DNA from: Brevundimonas sp. NIBR10
Lineage (GTDB): Bacteria > Pseudomonadota > Alphaproteobacteria > Caulobacterales > Caulobacteraceae
Length of the DNA stretch: 64,000 nt
Assembly (NCBI RefSeq): GCF_027912515.1
Contig: NZ_CP115464.1
Coordinates: forward strand, 3,077,501 to 3,141,500
Reading direction: 5' to 3'
Shown here piece by piece: positions 10,069-18,973 of the stretch. The translations under genes were made by a program, and so were the position numbers. The notes under the pieces are model-generated. The model was not told where the DNA came from. It saw only the letters and a list, made by a program, of their open reading frames with translations, and made no database searches. Each line of letters begins with the position of its first letter. The first letter of the stretch is position 1.

Positions 10069-10553
10069 CCGCGCCAGCCCCGGCCGATCGCCCACCGTTC
10101 GCCGTCAGGGGTTGGCACGTCGCCGCCGGCGTCGTCGCCTTCTTCGCCCTGGTGGTGGGCGTCGATACGAGCTTTCTCGTGATCGCCTACCGGACCCATC
10201 CGGGTCAGGTCGAGGCCAAGCCCTATGAGACCGGGCTGATCTACAATACCGAACTCGGGCGGCTGAGAGCCCAGGACGCCCTGGGCTGGCGCGCGGGCGT
10301 AAAGGCGACGCCAACCGGGCTCGAGGTCCTGCTGGAGGATCGGGACGGCGCCCCGCTGTCCGGCCTGAACGTCTCGGCGGTGCTCCAGCGCCCGGCCACG
10401 GAACAAGGTCGCGCCGAAGTCAGGCTGACCCAGACAGGGCCTGGACGATACAAGGCGGCGGGTCCGCGCTCCGGGGCCTGGGACGTGAGGATCAGCGCCC
10501 GGGACGGCGGCGAACGAGCGTTCATCGCCGAGCGGAGGCTGACATGGCCATGA
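10065..10553 (+). CDS. ccoH: FixH/CcoH family oxidase assembly protein
   Basis: A 162-residue protein with one N-terminal helix (about 20-42, VVAFFALVVGVDTSFL) and a periplasmic domain containing the FixH signature KPYETGLIYN. CcoH is needed for stable assembly of the cbb3 complex. It overlaps ccoG by 4 bases and the following ATPase gene by 10 bases, so translation is probably coupled. Confidence 0.9.
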   Translation: MTAPAPADRPPFAVRGWHVAAGVVAFFALVVGVDTSFLVIAYRTHPGQVEAKPYETGLIYNTELGRLRAQDALGWRAGVKATPTGLEVLLEDRDGAPLSGLNVSAVLQRPATEQGRAEVRLTQTGPGRYKAAGPRSGAWDVRISARDGGERAFIAERRLTWP

Positions 10554-12718
10554 CCCTGGACACGGCGATCGGGCGCGACATGTCGGCCTTCGTCCGACGC
10601 CGGGACGACGGCCGCGCCAGTCTGGACCTCCTGGTCACTGGGGCGCGTTGCGCGGGCTGCATCTCGAAGATCGAGCGGGAGGTCTCGGCCCTGCCCGGCG
10701 TGCAGTCCGCTCGCCTCAATCTGTCGACCGGGCGGCTGGCGATCGAAGTGTCCGACAGGGCCATCGACCCCGACCGCGTGGTCCGGACCCTTGCCCAGCT
10801 GGGCTATCCCTCGACCCCCTATGATCCCGGGGTCGCCCTGGAACACCGCGATCGCGAGGGGCGCAAGCTGATCCTGGCCCTGGCCGTCGCCGGTTTCGGG
10901 GCAATGAACGCCATGATGTTCTCGGTTCCCCTGTGGGCCGGACTGTTTGACCAGGAGCTGGGCTCGGCGACGCGAACGATGATGATGTGGATGTCGGCGG
11001 CGGTCGGTGCCCCCTGCGCCATCTTCGCCGGAATGACCTTCTTCGAGTCGGCCTTGAGGTCGTTGCGCGCCGGCCGCGCGAACATGGACGTGCCGATCTC
11101 GGTCGGCGTCATCCTGACCCTGGCTATCAGCTTCTCGGAGACGATCCTGCATGGCCGCGTCGCCTATTTCGACGCGGCGGTCTCGCTGCTGTTTCTGCTG
11201 CTCATCGGGCGGTGGCTGGATCACCGGCTGAAGGCGAGCGCCCGCAGCGCGGCCGGCGATCTCCTGGCGCTCCAGGCCCCGAGCGTGTGCCTGGTCGACA
11301 GGTCCGGGCACGAGCGATCGGTCCCGCTCGGTGACATCGCTCCCGGCGACCGTATCCGGGTCCGACCGGGCGACCGGATTCCGGTCGACGCCATCCTGGA
11401 GGAGGGCGAAGCCCTGCTCGACAACAGTCTTCTGACCGGCGAAAGCGTGCCCGAGCGGATCGCGCCCGGACAGCTGTGCCGGGCCGGGGCGGTGAACCTG
11501 GCGGGCCTGCTGACCCTGAGGGCCCAGGCAGGATCGGAAGACTCGACCCTGGCCGAGATCGCCCGGCTGATCGAGGCCGGGGCTCAGTCCCGGTCCCGCT
11601 ATGTACGCCTGGCCGACCGGGCGGCCGCCCTCTATGTGCCGGTCGTCCACGCCGCCGCCCTGCTGACCTTCGTCGGCGGCTGGGCGCTGGGACTGGAGCC
11701 GCGAGAGGCCCTGATCCGGGCCGTCGCGGTCCTGATCATCACCTGCCCCTGCGCCCTGGGACTGGCCGTCCCGGCGGTCCAGATCATGGCCTCTGCCCGG
11801 TTGTTTCGACGCGGGGTCCTGGTCAAGTCAGGTGCCGCACTGGAAAGATTGGCCGAGGTCGATCATGTCGTGTTCGACAAGACCGGTGTCCTCACCGAGG
11901 GCCGGCCGGTCTTGATTGGAACCCCCCGATCCACAGTGGCCATGGCGGCTCCGCTGGCCCGCGCCTCCAACCACCCGATGGCCCGGGCCGTGGCCCGCGC
12001 CGCAGGCGACGGCTCAATCGCCACGGACGTCGTCGAGCACGCTGGTCTGGGCGTCGCAGGGCTGATTGACGGCCGACCTGCGCGCCTGGGCCGCGCGGCG
12101 TTTGTCGGGGTCCCCACACTTCGCGCATCGGAAACGGAGTTGTGGTTCGGCTTCGAGGAAGGACCAAAAGTCCGCCTGCGTTTTTCGGATTCTCTCCGAT
12201 CGGACGCAGCACAGACGATAGCCGCTCTGATGGCGCGAGGACTGACTGTCGAAATTCTCTCCGGTGATCAGGCGAGCGTGGTGGAGAACGTGGCTCGCCA
12301 CCTGGGGATTTCGGCATGGCGGGCCGGTTTGTTGCCCGGGGAAAAGGCGGAGGCGATCGAGCGTCTCGCCGCCTCCGGGCGCAGGGTTTTGATGGTCGGC
12401 GACGGCCTGAACGACGCGGCCGCTCTGGCTCGGGCCCACGCTGCGATCGCACCGGGATCTGCGATCGAGGCCAGCCAGAACGCCGCCGATCTGGTTCTCA
12501 CCCACGACAGGCTGATGGCGGTGGTCGACGCCATCGATGTCGCCCGCTCCGCCCATAGGCGGGCATTGGAGAACTTCGGCTTTGCCGCACTCTACAATCT
12601 CGTAGCGGCACCGGCAGCCATGTTCGGCTTGGTCAACCCGTTTGTCGCAGCCCTGGCCATGTCAGGGTCATCGCTTGTGGTCACCTTGAACGCACTCCGG
12701 CTGCGAGGTGCAGGATGA
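10544..12718 (+). CDS. ccoI: Copper-exporting P1B-type ATPase for cbb3 assembly
   Basis: A 724-residue heavy-metal ATPase (FixI/CcoI). It has an N-terminal HMA domain with GARCAGC (Cys36, Cys39), the actuator motif LTGESVP, the transport-site CPC at 401-403 in TCPCALGLAVP, the phosphorylated Asp445 in DKTGVLTEG, the ATP-binding HP motif NHPMARAVA and GDGLNDAAAL. It moves copper across the inner membrane for the oxidase Cu-B site. The phosphorylation loop reads DKTGV where most P-type ATPases have DKTGT; the rest of the catalytic residues look intact. Confidence 0.94.
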   Translation: MAMTLDTAIGRDMSAFVRRRDDGRASLDLLVTGARCAGCISKIEREVSALPGVQSARLNLSTGRLAIEVSDRAIDPDRVVRTLAQLGYPSTPYDPGVALEHRDREGRKLILALAVAGFGAMNAMMFSVPLWAGLFDQELGSATRTMMMWMSAAVGAPCAIFAGMTFFESALRSLRAGRANMDVPISVGVILTLAISFSETILHGRVAYFDAAVSLLFLLLIGRWLDHRLKASARSAAGDLLALQAPSVCLVDRSGHERSVPLGDIAPGDRIRVRPGDRIPVDAILEEGEALLDNSLLTGESVPERIAPGQLCRAGAVNLAGLLTLRAQAGSEDSTLAEIARLIEAGAQSRSRYVRLADRAAALYVPVVHAAALLTFVGGWALGLEPREALIRAVAVLIITCPCALGLAVPAVQIMASARLFRRGVLVKSGAALERLAEVDHVVFDKTGVLTEGRPVLIGTPRSTVAMAAPLARASNHPMARAVARAAGDGSIATDVVEHAGLGVAGLIDGRPARLGRAAFVGVPTLRASETELWFGFEEGPKVRLRFSDSLRSDAAQTIAALMARGLTVEILSGDQASVVENVARHLGISAWRAGLLPGEKAEAIERLAASGRRVLMVGDGLNDAAALARAHAAIAPGSAIEASQNAADLVLTHDRLMAVVDAIDVARSAHRRALENFGFAALYNLVAAPAAMFGLVNPFVAALAMSGSSLVVTLNALRLRGAG

Positions 12719-12879
12719 ACATCCTTCTCCTGCTTGGCCCGTTTTCCGTCCTGCTGGGTCTCGTCGCGGTGGGTGCTTTCGTGTGGACACTTCGGTCGGG
12801 TCAGTACGACGACGTCCAGGGTGCGGCAGAACGAATCCTGATCGACGAGCCGGACCCGATCCCACCGCAGCCGACCTAG
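12715..12879 (+). CDS. ccoS: cbb3 oxidase assembly protein CcoS
   Basis: A 54-residue single-span protein: MNILLLLGPFSVLLGLVAVG then FVWTLRSGQYDDVQGAAERI. The W-x-x-x-S-G-Q-Y-D-D/E-pattern is the FixS/CcoS signature. It is required for cofactor insertion into CcoN. The ATGA overlap with ccoI places it as the last gene of the operon. Confidence 0.92.
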   Translation: MNILLLLGPFSVLLGLVAVGAFVWTLRSGQYDDVQGAAERILIDEPDPIPPQPT

Positions 12880-13121
12880 TCGCAAACACGTCCATTGGCT
12901 GAGTGCAGGGGCGAGAGATCGTGGCGTCGCTCGGCGGGCCCTGACAGGCAGCGGGGAAGCTCGTCTCATTGGTCATCCGCACACCGGCGGTGCGGAGGAT
13001 CGACGGCGCGATCAATCGCGACGACCAATATAGGCATAGACACAAACGATTTTATCAATCAACCTTCCGGAGCAGTCGACGCTGAGCGACGCATGGGCGC
13101 ACATGCCGGAGGATTCCAGAC
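12880..13121. other. Intergenic stretch between the oxidase operon and the catabolic region
   Basis: About 240 bases with no supported gene or terminator. The right part (13020-13065) is AT-rich compared with its surroundings and probably holds the promoter of the following MFS gene. Small frames on both strands have no ribosome site or family resemblance. Confidence 0.4.
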
Positions 13122-14498
13122 GTGACCGACATTCCCGCATCCGGCGCTCCCTCTAAGGGTTGGCGGCCATACCAGATCTACGTCGTCGTGCTGCTGCTGG
13201 CCGTGACGGTGTGCAACTATCTGGACCGCATCGTCCTCGGCGTGTTGCAGGAGCCGATCAAGATCGAGTTGGGCCTCTCGGATGCGCAACTGGGCCTTCT
13301 GACGGGCCCTGCCTTCGCTCTGTTCTATTCCCTTTCAGGCATCCCGGCGGCGCGGTTCGCCGAGCGGTTCAACCGGGCCGGCCTGCTGGCCCTGGCCATT
13401 GCCATCTGGTCAGGGATGACCGCCCTTTGCGGCGTGGCCCAGAACTTTGGCCAGTTGCTGCTTTACCGGATCGGCGTCGGTGCCGGCGAAGGGGGCTGCA
13501 TCCCGATCAGTCACTCGGTGCTAGCCGACTATTTCACGCCACGTCAGCGCGGGTTGGTCATGTCGGTAGTCAGTTCGGCGCCGCCGCTGGCGACGATCCT
13601 GGCTCCCATGATCGGCGGCTTCGTGGCCGAGACCTGGGGCTGGCGCTCGGCCTTCCTGCTGCTCGGCCTGCCCGGCGTGGTGTTGAGCCTTCTGGTCTGG
13701 CTGACGCTGAAGGACCCTCGCAAGGCCACGCCCGCCAACACCGAGCGACGCCCGGCAACCTTCTGGACCGACTTCAAGTGGTTACTGAAGACGCCCGCCT
13801 TCGTTTTCGTCTTCATCGGCGGGGCGTTCGTCGGCATCGCCAACGCGGGTATCGCAGGCTTTACCGTGTCTTTTCTGCTCCGGACCCATGAATTCACCCT
13901 GTCGCAGGCCGGCGGCATCGTAGGCATGACCGGGATCGCCGGCCTGGTCGGAGCCATGCTGGGCGGTGTGCTGGCCGACAAGTTTTCCGACAGTCGCGGC
14001 CGCTCCTATGTGCTCGTCCCCGCCCTCGGGAGCGGCCTTGCCGCCATCGCCTATCTGGTTGCCTTCGGTACGCCGGACGCCCGTTGGGCCATGCCGTTCC
14101 TGTTGGCAGCGGCTGTGGCGTACAACATGAAAAACGGACCGCTGTATGCGGCCATCCAGAACATCGTCCCGTCGACGATGCGCGCAACCGGGACCGCCGT
14201 GTTCATGGTCGCTGCCACGGTGGTCGGCAGTACGGTTGGGCCGCTCCTGACCGGAGTCATCAGCGACGCGGTGGCGGGCCACAGGTTCGTGGGGGCCGGT
14301 GCCTTTACCGCCACCTGTCCCGGTGGCCGTGCACCTGAGGGCGCGCTGGAGGCCGTCGGCGCTGCCTGTGCCCAGGCGTCCGCCTCGGGCCTTCAAGTGG
14401 CCCTGCTGGTCATGTCTGCGATCTTCCTGATCTCGATGGTCTTCCTGGCCCTGGCCAGCCGCAGCATCCGTATCAACGAGCCCACGGTCGCCGCCTAG
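13122..14498 (+). CDS. MFS transporter, spinster-like
   Basis: A 458-residue 12-helix major facilitator. Helix 1 carries NYLDRIVLGVLQEPIK, helix 2-3 the loop AARFAERFNR, and helix 4-5 VGAGEGGCIPISHSVLADYF, all of the spinster-like group common in sphingomonad and caulobacter catabolic clusters. The start is GTG with an excellent GGAGGA eight bases upstream. It probably imports or exports an organic acid handled by the CoA-transferase and dehydratase genes that follow. Its stop overlaps the tail of the convergent MarR gene by 4 bases. Confidence 0.88.
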   Translation: MTDIPASGAPSKGWRPYQIYVVVLLLAVTVCNYLDRIVLGVLQEPIKIELGLSDAQLGLLTGPAFALFYSLSGIPAARFAERFNRAGLLALAIAIWSGMTALCGVAQNFGQLLLYRIGVGAGEGGCIPISHSVLADYFTPRQRGLVMSVVSSAPPLATILAPMIGGFVAETWGWRSAFLLLGLPGVVLSLLVWLTLKDPRKATPANTERRPATFWTDFKWLLKTPAFVFVFIGGAFVGIANAGIAGFTVSFLLRTHEFTLSQAGGIVGMTGIAGLVGAMLGGVLADKFSDSRGRSYVLVPALGSGLAAIAYLVAFGTPDARWAMPFLLAAAVAYNMKNGPLYAAIQNIVPSTMRATGTAVFMVAATVVGSTVGPLLTGVISDAVAGHRFVGAGAFTATCPGGRAPEGALEAVGAACAQASASGLQVALLVMSAIFLISMVFLALASRSIRINEPTVAA

Positions 14499-14986
14499 GG
14501 GTCCGTCGGGAAGGCCCCGCGATAGACCTTGTCCAGCAGCGACAGCAGGGTGCGGGCCTCGTCGTCGGTCAAGGCCGCCACCACGCCGCGTTCGTTGGCC
14601 ACGGCCTCCTTCGCCATCCAGGCCAAGGACTCCTCGCCGGCCGGCGTGATGAACAGGTGATGCCGCCGACGATCGGCGACGTCACGGCGGCGTTCGGCCC
14701 ATCCGCGCCGCTCCAGCTCGTCCAGCAGGGCCACGACAGTCGCCTTGTCCTGTCCCAGCTCGTCGGACAGCATCTTCTGCGACATGCCGGGATTGGCGGC
14801 CATCAGACCCAGGGCGGAAAAACCGCCAGGCCTCAGCGCCTGATCGCCTAGTCGCTCGCTGAACGACCGGGTCAGATGATTGTGGATCCGTCTCATGCGG
14901 AAGCCCAGCAGCGGAGTCAGGATGCCCAGAACGCGCGTGGCCGAGGTCGGCGTGTGATCGATCTCGGCGAGCATCGGTTTGGTCAT
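14495..14986 (-). CDS. MarR family transcriptional regulator
   Basis: A 163-residue winged-helix repressor. The core MSQKMLSDELGQDKATVVALL is the recognition helix region and DVADRRRHHLFITPAG is the wing with the conserved DRR motif. The ATG at 14986 is preferred since AAGGAT lies eight bases before it; a GTG two codons earlier is too close to that site. It is divergent from the CoA-transferase gene across 190 bases containing palindromes (15045-15077), so it probably represses that unit in response to a CoA-thioester or aromatic ligand. Confidence 0.88.
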   Translation of the reverse strand: MTKPMLAEIDHTPTSATRVLGILTPLLGFRMRRIHNHLTRSFSERLGDQALRPGGFSALGLMAANPGMSQKMLSDELGQDKATVVALLDELERRGWAERRRDVADRRRHHLFITPAGEESLAWMAKEAVANERGVVAALTDDEARTLLSLLDKVYRGAFPTDP

Positions 14987-15044
14987 GGGCACGGATCCTT
15001 GCAGCCACAGAGAGCACAGCTACGGGTCTATCAGATTCTCGATC

Positions 15045-15077
15045 AGAACATCGGGCGACATATAAACCGTATGTTCT
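15045..15077. promoter_or_regulatory. Nested palindrome, candidate MarR operator
   Basis: An outer inverted repeat AGAACAT (15045) and ATGTTCT (15071) encloses an inner one, ACATA-N7-TATGT (15058-15074). It lies in the AT-rich part of the gap between the divergent MarR and CoA-transferase genes, where a repressor site is expected. Confidence 0.5.
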
Positions 15078-15176
15078 AGAAACTAATATTGACACGAGCC
15101 GACGCTCGCGGCTCAATCAAGCCAGATCGACCGGGCCGCCGCTGGGGGTGTGAGAAGCGATCGCCGAGGAATGTCC

Positions 15177-16430
15177 GTGACCCAATCTTCCGTCTCCACG
15201 CCCCGTCCGCTCGAAGGGCTTCGCGTCATAGATCTGACACGCGCCCTCGCTGGTCCCTATGCAACGCTTCTGCTGGCGGGCCTTGGGGCCGAGATCATCA
15301 AGGTCGAGGATCCCAAGGGCGGTGACTTGGCCCGGGAGAACAGCCCCTACATAGGCCGGGACGGGGTCACGGTCATGCGGTCGCACACGGACGATCTGTC
15401 GGTCTCTCACCTGACCCGCGCACGGGGCAAGAAGGGAATCAGTCTGAACCTGAAGGCGCCGGAAGCGCGCGAGGTCTTCGCCGATCTGGTGCGAACCGCC
15501 GACGTGGTCATCGAGAACTTCACAAGCGGGACGGCGAACCGTCTGGGCGTCGGCTATGCAGCAGCCCAGGCCGCCAATCCCGGCATCATCTACTGCGCGC
15601 TCAGCGGATTCGGAGCCGGAGGTTCCGACGGGTCCAAGGCGATGGACGTCCTGATCCAGGCCCTGAGCGGCGCGATGTACACCAGCGGCGAAGAGGGTAC
15701 GCCGCCCGTGCGCATCGGCATTCCCATGGCCGACATGCTGGCACCGGTGTTTGGCGTCATCGGCATTCTGGCCGCTCTCCAGCACCGAGAGAAGACCGGC
15801 CTCGGCCAGTTCGTGGATGTGTCGATGCTCGGGGCGCTGACGTCCTTCGTCGCCATCGAGAACTGGCGCGCGATGGAGATGGCGGGCATGTCCGGGCGTA
15901 CCGGACTGACCGTCCACCGCCTGTCGCCCTTCGGCGTCTTCCGCTGCGCGGACGGCTATGTCGCCATCGTGGCCGTCCATGAGGGGCTAGCCCGCGCGCT
16001 CTTCCGGATCATGGGCGAGCCCGGGTTCCAGGACGATCCCCGCTACAACAGCCGCGACGGCCGGGTCGCCAATGCCGTCGGGCTGGAGGCACAGATCGAA
16101 GCCTGGACCAGCACCCTGCCGACCGCCGAGGTCGTGCGTTTGCTCGAGGCCGAAGGCGTCCCGGTCGCCCCGGTCCGCCACCCGTCCGAGGGCATGCTGG
16201 ACCCGCGCGTGGTGGCACGCGGCGAAACCATGGCCGTCAAACATCCCCGCTATGACACCGATGAATCACTGCGCACGGTCGGTGTCCCGATCCAGTTCTC
16301 CGAATGCCGCACGGGCTTCGACGATGTCCTGCCGGTCGAAATCGGCCAGCACAATGCCAGCGTCTATGGCGGAACCCTGGGCTATTCCGCCGAACGACTG
16401 GCGCAACTGCGGGCCGCGGGCACGATCTGA
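15177..16430 (+). CDS. CaiB/BaiF (class III) CoA-transferase
   Basis: A 417-residue enzyme of the family that moves CoA between carboxylic acids. Motifs include PLEGLRVIDLTRALAGP, GAEIIKVEDPKGGD, SLNLKAPEAREVF and ADVVIENFTSGTANRLG; the catalytic aspartate is expected in the GTPPVRIGIPMADMLAP segment. GTG at 15177 is chosen because GAGGA lies six bases upstream; an ATG at 15171 touches that site. The stop shares a base with the next ATG (TGATG), so it is coupled to the fused dehydratase-like gene. By analogy with FldA, it may activate a 2-hydroxy acid as a CoA ester for that partner; substrate unknown. Confidence 0.9.
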   Translation: MTQSSVSTPRPLEGLRVIDLTRALAGPYATLLLAGLGAEIIKVEDPKGGDLARENSPYIGRDGVTVMRSHTDDLSVSHLTRARGKKGISLNLKAPEAREVFADLVRTADVVIENFTSGTANRLGVGYAAAQAANPGIIYCALSGFGAGGSDGSKAMDVLIQALSGAMYTSGEEGTPPVRIGIPMADMLAPVFGVIGILAALQHREKTGLGQFVDVSMLGALTSFVAIENWRAMEMAGMSGRTGLTVHRLSPFGVFRCADGYVAIVAVHEGLARALFRIMGEPGFQDDPRYNSRDGRVANAVGLEAQIEAWTSTLPTAEVVRLLEAEGVPVAPVRHPSEGMLDPRVVARGETMAVKHPRYDTDESLRTVGVPIQFSECRTGFDDVLPVEIGQHNASVYGGTLGYSAERLAQLRAAGTI

Positions 16431-18871
16431 TGCCCATCTCCGACATTGTCGCCGAAGCCATGGCTGGATGTGCGGTCGCTCCATCGGACGTCATCGCCTG
16501 CCTCGGATCGGATGCCCCGCGCGAACTGATTGCTGCAGCCGGGCTCGTTCCATGGGCGATCGTGCCCGCCAGCGTTGTCGGCACCGTGGCGCACCCCGGT
16601 CTGAGCCACCGATCCCAGGGAATTCTCGCCGCGATCGAGGCTGACGGGTTCGCGCCGCGCGGCCTCGTTCTCACCCATGCCGCCGCCGAGGATGCCCAGC
16701 TTTTCGCCGTGCTGCGCGAACTTCACCGCACCGGACGTGGACCCCAGACGCCGTTCGCGTTCGTGGATCTGCTGCATGGCGTGGAAGACGCCGTCCGGCG
16801 CTACAACCTCTCCCGCCTCACAGCCTTCCAGGCCTGGCTCGAGCAGAGGGCTGGGCACTCCATCGATGCGGACGCCCTCGAAGCCGCGCGCCAGCGAGAA
16901 AATGCCTTCAAGTCACGCCTGGCCGCCCTCTTCACGGCGGGACGTAGCGGCAACACACCGCGGCTGTCAGGCGCCGACGGGCTCGATCTCATTCGCGTCA
17001 TCAGCCGGGTATCGGGCGCGAAGGCCAGCCGCATCCTTGATGATCTCGACACAGCGTTAGAGGCGTCACCGGTCCTGGAAGGCCGGCGGATCGTGCTGAC
17101 CGGTTCCCCGCATGAGACCTCGGCCTTGTACCGCCAGATCGAGTCTCTCGGCGCGATCATCGTGGCCGAGGATCATGGCTGGGGTGATCCCTGGCTGGCT
17201 GCGACACTGGACGAGACCGTGTCGGTGCCCGAGGCGATCGCGCTGCGTAGCCAATCCCCCGCCTGGCCCAGCCCCATGCAGTCCGCCGACACGCGGGCAG
17301 CCGCACTGGCCCTGCGCGCCAAGGCGCTGTCCGTCGATGCCGTGATCCACTGCGGACTGCTGGGCGATGAAGTCGCGCCCTGGGATGTCAAGCCGACCCG
17401 CCAGGCCCTCAACGAGGCGGGCATCGCCTTTCTCGCGATTGCCGGGCTCAGCCCGACCGCAGCGCTCGACGCCGAGACCTCCAGCCTGATTTCCCATTTC
17501 CTGGCCACCGGCGAAGTCCGTACGCCCGCACCGAAAGTCACGACAGCCCGGCCGTCCCCCGCACCGAAGCCTGTCGAGCGCGAACCAAGGCGTAGCCGCA
17601 AGTCGCTGGACTGCACCGCCGATTTTGGGGCCTGGCAGCGCGACTGGTTCGCCGGTGTGCGGGAACAGGCCGCCAGCGGCCCATTCGCCGTAGTCAATGC
17701 CGACGCGCCGCAGGAAATCCTGCGCGCCCTAGACATCCCCTATGTCGTAAACCAGTGGTGGGCCTCCATCGTGGCGGCGAAGCAAAAGGCCGGTCACTAT
17801 GGCCGCCTGCTACGGGCGGCGGACTATCCGTCCCACGTCGAGACCTACAGCGCACAAGGGCTGGCCGCCGCGCTCGACGACCAGCTTGATGACGCGCCAT
17901 GGGGCGGGTTGCCGACGCCGTCGGCCCTTGCACTGATCGCCGGTTCCGATCCTAGTCCCAGGATCTTCGAGGCCTGGGCGCGCGAAACCGGGGCCGACCT
18001 GTTCGTCTTCGACCGCTCGATCGAGAGCCGTATCGACCTCCCCATCGACTGGTGGGACGACATGCCCGAACGCTGGGAGCAGACGCTGGAGCCCGAGCGG
18101 CTGGAGCTGATGTCAGCCCAGATCGAGCAGCAGATCACGCAGCTGGAGACCCTGACCGGCCGGACGCTGGACCTGGCCCGGCTGGTCGAAGTCATGAACC
18201 TGGTCAACGAGCAGGAGGACTACTACCGGCGCACGCGCGACCTCATCGCCCGTACGCATCCCGTGCCCGTCGGCGTCGTCGACACCATGCCCGCGACCAT
18301 GGTCCCGCAGTGGCATCGGGGAACGGTCTGGGCACGCGATGCCGCTAGACGATTCTACGAGGAGGTCGCGCAGCGCGCCGCCGACGGCGAGGCAGCCTGC
18401 CCGGGCGAGCGCCTGCGCCTGATGTGGGTCGGGCGCGGACTCTGGAGCGACACCGGGTTCTATCAGCGGTGGGAAGAGAGCCACGGGGCGGTGTTCGTCT
18501 GGTCGATGTATCTGGGGCTGGCCGCCGACGGCTATCTGCGATCGTTCGCGGGCGAGCACGATGTGATCCGCGCGCTTGCGGCCCGGTTCGTGACCATGGG
18601 CGACGAGCTCCGGATGCCGACCTGGTCGGGGGCTTGGCACGTCAAGGAAGCCCGGACCCACGGATGCCATGGGGCCGTCGCTATCGATGACGCCGATCCG
18701 CTGGTGCTTGAGGCGCTGGAGCGGGCCGGCGTGCCGGTTCTCAGGATCGCCCTCAACAATATGGGCAGCGGCAACGAGGTCGTCAGTGCTGAAATCGCCG
18801 CCTTTCTCGACACCCTGGACGCCGGAAGATCGACCGCAAACGCGGCCGAAACGAGCAAGGGGCGACTTTGA
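16430..18871 (+). CDS. Fused tandem 2-hydroxyacyl-CoA dehydratase / benzoyl-CoA reductase-like protein
   Basis: An 813-residue cytoplasmic protein made of two HgdB/BcrC/FldC-like modules (about 1-360 and 395-813) joined by a proline-rich linker near 364-394. Module 1 starts VIACLGSDAPRELIAAAGLVP, the usual cysteine and AAG element; module 2 has the equivalent VVNADAPQEILRALDIPYVV without cysteine. Of the roughly six positions where cluster cysteines are expected, I find only Cys24 and Cys308 in module 1 and Cys746 in module 2. Normally the modules are separate subunits activated by an ATPase; none is seen nearby. It follows the CoA-transferase with a one-base overlap. It could be a divergent dehydratase, or an enzyme that has lost Fe-S radical chemistry. 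Confidence 0.82.
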   Translation: MPISDIVAEAMAGCAVAPSDVIACLGSDAPRELIAAAGLVPWAIVPASVVGTVAHPGLSHRSQGILAAIEADGFAPRGLVLTHAAAEDAQLFAVLRELHRTGRGPQTPFAFVDLLHGVEDAVRRYNLSRLTAFQAWLEQRAGHSIDADALEAARQRENAFKSRLAALFTAGRSGNTPRLSGADGLDLIRVISRVSGAKASRILDDLDTALEASPVLEGRRIVLTGSPHETSALYRQIESLGAIIVAEDHGWGDPWLAATLDETVSVPEAIALRSQSPAWPSPMQSADTRAAALALRAKALSVDAVIHCGLLGDEVAPWDVKPTRQALNEAGIAFLAIAGLSPTAALDAETSSLISHFLATGEVRTPAPKVTTARPSPAPKPVEREPRRSRKSLDCTADFGAWQRDWFAGVREQAASGPFAVVNADAPQEILRALDIPYVVNQWWASIVAAKQKAGHYGRLLRAADYPSHVETYSAQGLAAALDDQLDDAPWGGLPTPSALALIAGSDPSPRIFEAWARETGADLFVFDRSIESRIDLPIDWWDDMPERWEQTLEPERLELMSAQIEQQITQLETLTGRTLDLARLVEVMNLVNEQEDYYRRTRDLIARTHPVPVGVVDTMPATMVPQWHRGTVWARDAARRFYEEVAQRAADGEAACPGERLRLMWVGRGLWSDTGFYQRWEESHGAVFVWSMYLGLAADGYLRSFAGEHDVIRALAARFVTMGDELRMPTWSGAWHVKEARTHGCHGAVAIDDADPLVLEALERAGVPVLRIALNNMGSGNEVVSAEIAAFLDTLDAGRSTANAAETSKGRL

Positions 18872-18973
18872 GACTGTTTGGAAATCATACTATTTGCGTT
18901 TAAGCGAAAAGACGGCATAGTCAGCGTCAACGGGTCACGGGCATCAAGCCCGGATCATCAAGGGGAGGATGCC

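Noticed and set aside
13045..13062. Possible FNR half-site (TTTTATCAATCAA) before the MFS gene
   Set aside because: Only one half matches and spacing is wrong for TTGAT-N4-ATCAA.
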